In this document: positions 6,835-11,122 of the stretch, one piece after another
Layout: each line of letters starts with the position of its first letter
How positions within the stretch are numbered: position 1 is the first letter of the stretch
NCBI GenBank assembly: GCA_910586645.1
Contig: CAJUIS010000017.1
Location: forward strand, 1-11,122
DNA: 11,122 bases
Direction: 5' to 3'
DNA from: an uncultured Lachnospiraceae bacterium
GTDB taxonomy: Bacteria > Bacillota > Clostridia > Lachnospirales > Lachnospiraceae
Notes under the pieces: generated by a model
What the model was told of the DNA's origin: nothing
The model's input: only the letters and a program-made list of their open reading frames with translations
The model's database searches: none
Translations under genes and position numbers: made by a program

Positions 6835-7767
6835 TTACTTACGGATGACAGTTCCCGTTTTTCCCGCCATTGCCTCTTTTGTCTTATCCAGCCGGGTAAT
6901 CAGCGCTGTCTTTACGGCAGAATCTCCAATAAAATCAACCGCAGCCTGAATTTTCGGCAGAATTGTCCCTTCTTCAAACTGCCCTTCCCCGATATATGCG
7001 CGGGCCTGCGCTGTCGTCATAACATCCAAAGGCTTTTCTTCCGCCGTATTGTAATTCAGGCAAACTTTATCTTCTCCCGTTAAAATAACGAACATATCCG
7101 CATCCAAAAGCTCCGCAAGCTTTCCGGCCGCAAGATCCTTTTCAATTACAGCGCTTGCCCCCTTTAATTTATTTGCCTGCACAAGTACGGGAATCCCTCC
7201 CCCTCCGCAGGCAATCACTACCTGGTCGGCGTCGCTTAACGCGCGGATCGCGTCAATCTCCACGATATCCATCGGTTTTGGCGCCGCGACAATCCTGCGG
7301 TATCCGTTCTCCGCTTCCACTACATGATTCCCTTTTTTTTCTTCTGCATCCGCTTCCGCTTTTGTCATTACCCGCCCAATCACCTTAGCCGGATGATAAA
7401 ATGCCTCGTCATAAGGATCCACGCATACCTGCGTCAGTATCGTGGATACCGTTTTATAGATTCCGCGGTTAAGCAGCTCCGTACGAATCTCATTCTGTAA
7501 ATCATACCCGATATATCCCTGGCTCATAGCGGAACATACCGACATCGGCGTCGCCGTATACTCCGGATGAAGCTTGCAGAATTCAGACATCGCCGTATGT
7601 ATCATGCCAACCTGAGGTCCGTTGCTGTGAGAAATGACAACCTGATAATCCGCCTCAATCAAATCCGCCACTGCTTTCGCTGTCTTTTTTGCTGCCGCCT
7701 TCTGATCCGGCAGCGTTGTCCCTAAGGCTTCGTGGCCCAATGCAATCACAATTTTCTTCTTCCTCAT
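6835..7767 (-). CDS. arcC: Carbamate kinase
   Basis: A 310-residue cytoplasmic carbamate kinase, the usual family length, catalysing carbamoyl phosphate + ADP to carbamate (then NH3 + CO2) + ATP, the energy-yielding last step of arginine, agmatine or purine-derived ureide breakdown. Motifs: HSNGPQVG at 47-54, MSVCSAMSQGYIGYDLQN at 75-92, YRRIVAAPKP at 156-165, CGGGGIPV at 187-194, IEKDLA at 209-214 and TILPK at 268-272. The N-terminal loop reads ALGHEALG where classical enzymes have ALGGNA. Start chosen at ATG 7767 because GAGGAGG (7776-7782) lies 8 nt upstream; a TTG at 7797 in frame would add ten residues lacking family similarity. The ATG yields MRKKKIVIAL, the expected beginning. It has its own promoter and leads into the amidase gene. 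No ornithine carbamoyltransferase or arginine deiminase gene is adjacent, so the source of carbamoyl phosphate is not shown here. Confidence 0.95.
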   Translation of the reverse strand: MRKKKIVIALGHEALGTTLPDQKAAAKKTAKAVADLIEADYQVVISHSNGPQVGMIHTAMSEFCKLHPEYTATPMSVCSAMSQGYIGYDLQNEIRTELLNRGIYKTVSTILTQVCVDPYDEAFYHPAKVIGRVMTKAEADAEEKKGNHVVEAENGYRRIVAAPKPMDIVEIDAIRALSDADQVVIACGGGGIPVLVQANKLKGASAVIEKDLAAGKLAELLDADMFVILTGEDKVCLNYNTAEEKPLDVMTTAQARAYIGEGQFEEGTILPKIQAAVDFIGDSAVKTALITRLDKTKEAMAGKTGTVIRK

Positions 7768-7775
7768 GGACAGTT

Positions 7776-7782
7776 CCTCCTC
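7776..7782 (-). promoter_or_regulatory. Ribosome-binding site deciding the arcC start
   Basis: GAGGAGG on the minus strand, 8 nt before ATG 7767. It lies inside the 30-nt extension that a TTG start at 7797 would translate, and so argues for the ATG. Confidence 0.85.
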
Positions 7783-7818
7783 ATATCCGATTCGCAAATA
7801 ATTTTCAACAACATTTTA

Positions 7819-7847
7819 ATTGTAGCACAATACTTTCCGTTCCACAA
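7819..7847 (-). promoter_or_regulatory. Promoter of arcC and the downstream wall-hydrolase genes
   Basis: Minus-strand TTGTGG (-35, 7847-7842), a 17-bp spacer ending in the extended -10 TG, then TACAAT (-10, 7824-7819). Transcription would start near 7812, leaving a leader of about 45 nt before ATG 7767. This sits in the 120-bp gap after the C1 peptidase gene and would drive arcC, the amidase, the glucosaminidase and araC. Good sigma-A type match; no experimental support is available. Confidence 0.7.
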
Positions 7848-7853
7848 TCCGGT

Positions 7854-7866
7854 ATTTCTTAGAAAT
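7854..7866. repeat. Palindrome ATTTCT-T-AGAAAT upstream of the arcC promoter
   Basis: Perfect 6-bp arms around a single central base, centred at 7860, about 48 bp upstream of the predicted transcription start and just outside the -35 box. The one-base centre excludes an RNA hairpin, so it is better read as a possible protein-binding site. The regulator is unknown; chance occurrence is possible in AT-rich intergenic DNA. Confidence 0.4.
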
Positions 7867-7887
7867 CCATTAATATTACGGCAAAAT

Positions 7888-9408
7888 TCAGAAATCCCTG
7901 CACCCTTTCCGGAGAAACAGCAAGGCAAAGCAAAACATCCCGGGCCAGAATATCCCCCCGTCTTCAAAAACGTCGGCCGCCCTGTCTGATGCTGCGGTAA
8001 ATGCCTTAATCCTGGCCGTAATTCCATTTTCCGCCATATCTTCCCACTGTCCGTCCAAAAACCGGAAACTCTCTTTCTCCTTTACCGTATTTGTAAACAT
8101 CACCCAGTTTCCGTTCCGGTACGTTTTATCTACAAAAAACTCAACCTGTCCGCCGTCTTCTTTTTCCAGAGTCACCACAACAGAAAAATTCTCTCCGTCT
8201 CTCAGCTCTACCGGAGAGTCAAGCGGTATCGTATAATATCCGGCATACCGGACGCTGCCGCGTTCCGGTGAAACAAGCTGCGGCGTTCCCGAAACGGGAT
8301 TTGACGCATCGGACAGATTTTTGTAAATTTGGATGCTGTAAAAAACCGACGTATCAAATAAGGCAAAAGACACTGCTTTTAATATCTCTGATTCAAAGCC
8401 GTCTTTGTTATGTACCGCAAAAACATTTGCAATCGCTCCTTTGCTGTCTACTTTTGTCAGTTTGCTTTTCCGGTTGGTCACGTTATAAGCTCCTGCCGAT
8501 CCGTCATACTGATAATTGTAATCGTAATTGTCTGCCGGCTCAAAATCAAATATATAGGCTCTTGCGCGGTTTTCGTTCGCATTGCGGGAATTTACCGCGC
8601 TGTCTTCATAGGAAAGATAAAAGTATCCGCCGTCTCCCCATTCTTTCCCGTAACTGTTTTTTATAATCCAGGCTCCGCCATGTTCTGGCCTGTTTTCTTC
8701 TTTAAAATTTTCCCTTGGAAACGTATCGTCCCAGCCTACAATCACCGCAGAATGGTTATTGGGACGGCTGCTGTCGAGCGGAAAATAATAAGCGTTATTT
8801 TCTCTTTCATAATAACTGCAGTTCCAATAAAAATTAACTGCCGCCGCACCGTACTTTTTTATCATCCGTTTCACGGCGTCCCCCTCTTCTGCGTCCTTAA
8901 AATGAATCCAGAAGGCATTCTGCAAATGCGCCGTATCCGCATATGCAAGCGATTTATCATAAACCGTTTCCTTGGTCAGAGAATCAAGCGGAACCGCTGA
9001 TTCCTCTGCCGCCCCCACCCAGCCTGCAAGCGCAAATGTGGAAAAAACCGTATTGGATCCTGCCGCAAGAAAGTCCTTTGCGGAAATATTCTGATTTCCG
9101 TCCCCGTTTGCATTTCCGAGAGGATCTTCTTTCGCATGATAAAAGAAATAAGCCAGATGCGCTTCCGACAAATCCACCGCAGAATCTGCAAGACCCTTGT
9201 ACAAAAGCGACTGTTCTCCCGCTGCAAGTGATGAAAACGCCCAGCAGACGTTTGATTTCTGACTTCGCACAGGCGTGACTTTTCCAAACTCTCTCGGATC
9301 GTATACCTCTTCCAGAGTCTCAGGCAGTTTGGACGTCTCTTTCCCATGCGCCGGAACTGAAAAAAACAGGCATACAAAAATCAAAAAAATCCCACCCCAA
9401 AATTTCAT
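7888..9408 (-). CDS. Secreted papain-like (C1 family) cysteine peptidase
   Basis: A 506-residue exported cysteine protease. Residues 1-20 are a signal peptide (cleavage likely after VPA). The papain fold begins at YDPREFGKVTPVRSQ and shows all four catalytic elements: oxyanion Gln50 (VRSQ), nucleophile Cys55 (NVCWAFSS), His219 (NNHSAVIVGWDD) and Asn251 (WIIKNSYGKEWGDGGYF). There is no propeptide of the usual cathepsin length between signal and catalytic domain. Residues about 300-470 are a second beta-rich domain like the lectin-like domain that follows C1 peptidases in many Firmicutes proteins. The C-terminus (about 486-506) is a hydrophobic segment with a short basic end (LRKGCRDF), perhaps a membrane anchor; no LPXTG motif. 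ATG 9408 is preceded by AAGGAAG with rather long spacing. The gene lies between the htrA terminator and the arcC promoter, so it is probably transcribed alone or with read-through. Natural substrate unknown. Confidence 0.92.
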   Translation of the reverse strand: MKFWGGIFLIFVCLFFSVPAHGKETSKLPETLEEVYDPREFGKVTPVRSQKSNVCWAFSSLAAGEQSLLYKGLADSAVDLSEAHLAYFFYHAKEDPLGNANGDGNQNISAKDFLAAGSNTVFSTFALAGWVGAAEESAVPLDSLTKETVYDKSLAYADTAHLQNAFWIHFKDAEEGDAVKRMIKKYGAAAVNFYWNCSYYERENNAYYFPLDSSRPNNHSAVIVGWDDTFPRENFKEENRPEHGGAWIIKNSYGKEWGDGGYFYLSYEDSAVNSRNANENRARAYIFDFEPADNYDYNYQYDGSAGAYNVTNRKSKLTKVDSKGAIANVFAVHNKDGFESEILKAVSFALFDTSVFYSIQIYKNLSDASNPVSGTPQLVSPERGSVRYAGYYTIPLDSPVELRDGENFSVVVTLEKEDGGQVEFFVDKTYRNGNWVMFTNTVKEKESFRFLDGQWEDMAENGITARIKAFTAASDRAADVFEDGGIFWPGMFCFALLFLRKGCRDF

Positions 9409-9440
9409 TATTTTCTCACTTCCTTATCTTCCTCCTCTCA

Positions 9441-9446
9441 ATTATA
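9441..9446 (-). promoter_or_regulatory. Putative -10 box of the C1 peptidase gene
   Basis: A perfect TATAAT on the minus strand, about 33 bp before the ATG at 9408. The upstream region where a -35 box should lie (about 9464-9469) is the T-tract of the htrA terminator, with no TTGACA-like hexamer. Promoter assignment is thus based on the -10 and on the need for a start between terminator and gene. Confidence 0.45.
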
Positions 9447-9460
9447 ATCTGTTTTTTACG

Positions 9461-9537
9461 AAAAAAAAAGAATGTGAAAATATGAACCTCATGCCAGATT
9501 TTCCATGAAAATCCAGCATGAGGCGCTCTTTTCACAT
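9461..9537 (-). terminator. Strong two-part hairpin terminator after htrA
   Basis: The inner stem pairs 9507-9523 with 9487-9503: 17 bp with two adjacent G-U pairs and a 3-nt loop. An outer 9-bp stem (ATGTGAAAA at 9472-9480 with TTTTCACAT at 9529-9537) encloses it after an internal loop, and nine T residues follow on the minus strand (9469-9461). It starts right at the htrA stop (9539-9541), which places the end of the htrA transcript here. Confidence 0.9.
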
Positions 9538-9538
9538 C

Positions 9539-11122
9539 TTATTTTTTACTTCCCAATATAACCTCTAACGTCTGTTCCTTATATTCGCCGTTTTTTGCTC
9601 TCTGCACAGTAACTTCCACCGTCGTGCCAGCCGGAAGGTAGCGAAGCAGCTCCTGCATTTCTTCCATGGATTTAATATTTCTTCCGTCAAAACGCGTAAT
9701 AATGTCTCCCTGAAGAAGTCCCGCCTGCGCTGCGCTGCCGCCTTCAACAATCTGCGCAATGTAAACCCCCTGCGGCATCTGATATGTGTCCGACACAACC
9801 TGCGTTACATCCACGCCTGAAATGCCAAGATATGCCGTATCAGAACCGGTTACAACCTCTCTTGTAATAAGCTGACGGATAATCGGTATCGCAGTCTCTG
9901 CCGGAATGGCATACCCCATTCCCTCCACACTGGTTTCCGAATATTTTACGGAGGTAATTCCGATGACTTCGCCGTTGGCATTTAAAAGCGCCCCTCCGCT
10001 GTTTCCCGGATTAATCGCCGCCGAAGTCTGCAGCAGCTCATTCGTTATGCTGCTGTTGTCTCTCTCATTTGTAATCGTCACTTCCCTGTCCAGCGCGCTG
10101 ATTACCCCTGTCGTTACCGACTGTCCGTAACCAAGAGCGTTTCCAATGGCAATTGCCGTCTGGCCTATCTTTAACGCAGAAGAATTCCCAAACGTCGCCA
10201 CCCGGATCTTCTGTTTTGTCTCATCTTCCAAATCCCGGATAGCTACGGAAACCACTGCAAGATCACTGCTGGCGTCGCATCCTTTGATCTGCGCGTCCGC
10301 CGTGCTTCCGTCTGCAAAAAGAACGGTTAAAGTCTTTGCGCCTTCCACCACATGATTATTCGTCGCAATATAAAGATACTCTTCATCCTGACTGATTAAA
10401 ATTCCGGAACCGCATTCCTCTGTTTCTTCATACCCCTGAGAATATCCAAAAAAGAAACTTGGCACCTGTGTTCTTGCAATCGTGGTAATCGACACAATGG
10501 AAGGCATTGCCTGCTCCACAATATCCGACACATCCGTAACGGCTCCTTCTGCCGCCTGCTTTTTACTGTCCGTACGGTTTGCAACCGGATCCGCCGCTTC
10601 CGTCCCTTCTGCAATATGCAAATCTCCGCCGGACAAAGCCTCCCCATCCCCGCTGAAAGAAAATCCTGCTCTTCCATCAGAATTTTGTCCGGTAACTTTT
10701 CCGAAAAAATGCATGGCTCCTGCAAAAGACGTTCCTGCAATTACCCCAAATGTCAGGGCCAGGGCCGCGAACTTTACAATTCTGCCCACAAGTCCGTTTT
10801 TCTTCCTCTCCGGTTTCTCCTTTTCTCCAACTGGCCGGTACCAGCCGTCCTCCTGCGTATATGTACCTTTATATTCGGTCTGTCCATACGCATAATAATC
10901 CGCCGGAGTCTGATTCCCATTGTTTTCCTGCCCCCAGGACTCTTCTCTTCCACGAAAGCTCTCCTGGCTTTCAAATCTTTCCGGATTCCCAAAATTCTCC
11001 CGGCTTTCAAATCTTTCCGGATTCCCAAAATTCTCCTGGCTTTCAAATCTTTCCGGATTCCCGAAATTCTCCTGGCTTTCAAATCTTTCCGGATTCCCAA
11101 AATTCTCCCGGCTTTCAAATCT
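9539..11122 (-). CDS. htrA: Membrane-anchored HtrA/DegP-like serine protease with PDZ domain (partial, 5' end beyond right edge)
   Basis: Trypsin-like surface protease that degrades misfolded exported proteins. At least 527 residues are visible; the frame stays open to the right edge, so the true start is outside. A GTG at 10789 is only an internal codon, directly before the membrane segment. Numbered from the right edge: residues 1-58 are a 12-residue repeat array (RFES[R/Q]ENFGNPE), 59-111 a Tyr/Gln-rich then basic cytoplasmic stretch (EKEKPERKK), about 115-140 a transmembrane segment, then a Ser/Gly/Asp linker. The protease domain has the triad His257 (TNNHVV), Asp287 (SSDLAVV) and Ser375 (INPGNSGGAL). 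One PDZ domain covers about 430-520 (YLGISG, GSAAQAGLLQGDIITRFDG). The stop lies at a strong terminator. Such genes are often controlled by cell-envelope stress regulators, but the promoter is not in view. Confidence 0.95.
   Translation of the reverse strand, partial: RFESRENFGNPERFESQENFGNPERFESQENFGNPERFESRENFGNPERFESQESFRGREESWGQENNGNQTPADYYAYGQTEYKGTYTQEDGWYRPVGEKEKPERKKNGLVGRIVKFAALALTFGVIAGTSFAGAMHFFGKVTGQNSDGRAGFSFSGDGEALSGGDLHIAEGTEAADPVANRTDSKKQAAEGAVTDVSDIVEQAMPSIVSITTIARTQVPSFFFGYSQGYEETEECGSGILISQDEEYLYIATNNHVVEGAKTLTVLFADGSTADAQIKGCDASSDLAVVSVAIRDLEDETKQKIRVATFGNSSALKIGQTAIAIGNALGYGQSVTTGVISALDREVTITNERDNSSITNELLQTSAAINPGNSGGALLNANGEVIGITSVKYSETSVEGMGYAIPAETAIPIIRQLITREVVTGSDTAYLGISGVDVTQVVSDTYQMPQGVYIAQIVEGGSAAQAGLLQGDIITRFDGRNIKSMEEMQELLRYLPAGTTVEVTVQRAKNGEYKEQTLEVILGSKK
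10966..11122 (-). repeat. 36-bp tandem repeat in the cytoplasmic tail of HtrA
   Basis: Four full copies (10966-11001, 11002-11037, 11038-11073, 11074-11109) and the first 13 bases of a fifth (11110-11122) that runs off the window. Among full copies only two positions vary: the last base (Arg/Gln codon) and one synonymous Phe codon base. A decayed piece of a further unit is seen near 10953-10965. The 36-bp unit is a multiple of three, encoding 12 residues, so changes in copy number keep the frame. Near-identity points to recent expansion. Confidence 0.95.

Noticed and set aside
7768..7797. Upstream TTG start for carbamate kinase
   Set aside because: It would translate across the strong ribosome-binding site at 7776-7782 and add residues absent from the family; ATG 7767 gives the expected N-terminus.
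10787..10789. GTG as the start codon of htrA
   Set aside because: No good ribosome-binding site at the right distance, and the open frame continues 111 codons upstream with a basic stretch before the membrane segment, as in related membrane-anchored HtrA proteins.
10774..11118. Minus-strand open frame of 114 residues with a repetitive Arg/Lys-rich product
   Set aside because: It is a shifted reading of the 36-bp repeats inside the htrA frame. The htrA frame is open through the same stretch and continues into the membrane segment, so this frame is a shadow.
10966..11122. Possible CRISPR array because of 36-bp regular repeats
   Set aside because: The units are directly adjacent with no unique spacers and translate in frame with HtrA; they are a coding tandem repeat.

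Overview
The window looks like chromosomal DNA from a Gram-positive clostridium, most likely a gut Lachnospiraceae member. The evidence is a lipoprotein solute-binding protein with a Cys lipobox, Sec-exported wall hydrolases carrying fibronectin type III (FnIII) tails, strong GGGAGG/GAGGAGG ribosome-binding sites, and a membrane-anchored HtrA with a long cytoplasmic N-terminal tail. The family assignment is from recognition of protein types, not from a database search. All seven genes read on the minus strand, so transcription runs from right (11122) to left (1). I found no convincing plus-strand gene, RNA gene, insertion sequence, phage gene or CRISPR array.

In transcription order: (1) an HtrA-type serine protease, whose 5' end lies beyond the right edge and whose cytoplasmic tail contains four nearly identical 36-bp repeats; it ends at a large hairpin terminator (9461-9537). 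(2) A secreted papain-like (C1) cysteine peptidase with a C-terminal hydrophobic segment; its likely -10 box sits directly after the terminator T-tract. (3) Carbamate kinase, with its own promoter (7819-7847) and a palindrome just upstream of it. (4) A secreted N-acetylmuramoyl-L-alanine amidase with six FnIII domains. (5) A secreted glucosaminidase (GH73-like) with four FnIII domains. (6) An AraC-family regulator. (7) The N-terminal 316 residues of a sugar ABC-transporter binding lipoprotein, cut by the left edge.

Genes 3 to 6 are separated by only 39, 42 and 25 bp and show no terminator until one overlapping the end of the araC gene (1109-1163). They are therefore probably one transcription unit: carbamate kinase, amidase, glucosaminidase, regulator. 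The two hydrolases cut complementary bonds in peptidoglycan (the stem-peptide amide and the glycan strand). The sugar-binding protein follows behind a promoter with a perfect extended -10 box, a poor -35 box and a palindrome over the -35 region, which suggests an activator, the adjacent AraC protein being the obvious candidate. A speculative reading is that wall turnover releases amino sugars or muropeptides whose uptake is linked to this regulator. The HtrA and C1 peptidase genes upstream add an exported-protein quality-control or processing theme.

The most notable items are the in-frame tandem repeat in the HtrA tail, the ten FnIII repeats across two adjacent wall hydrolases, the unassigned acidic N-terminal region of the amidase, carbamate kinase heading a wall-hydrolase operon with an altered N-terminal glycine-loop motif, and the regulatory palindromes. 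Nothing here proves a new defence or mobile system; most genes belong to known families.
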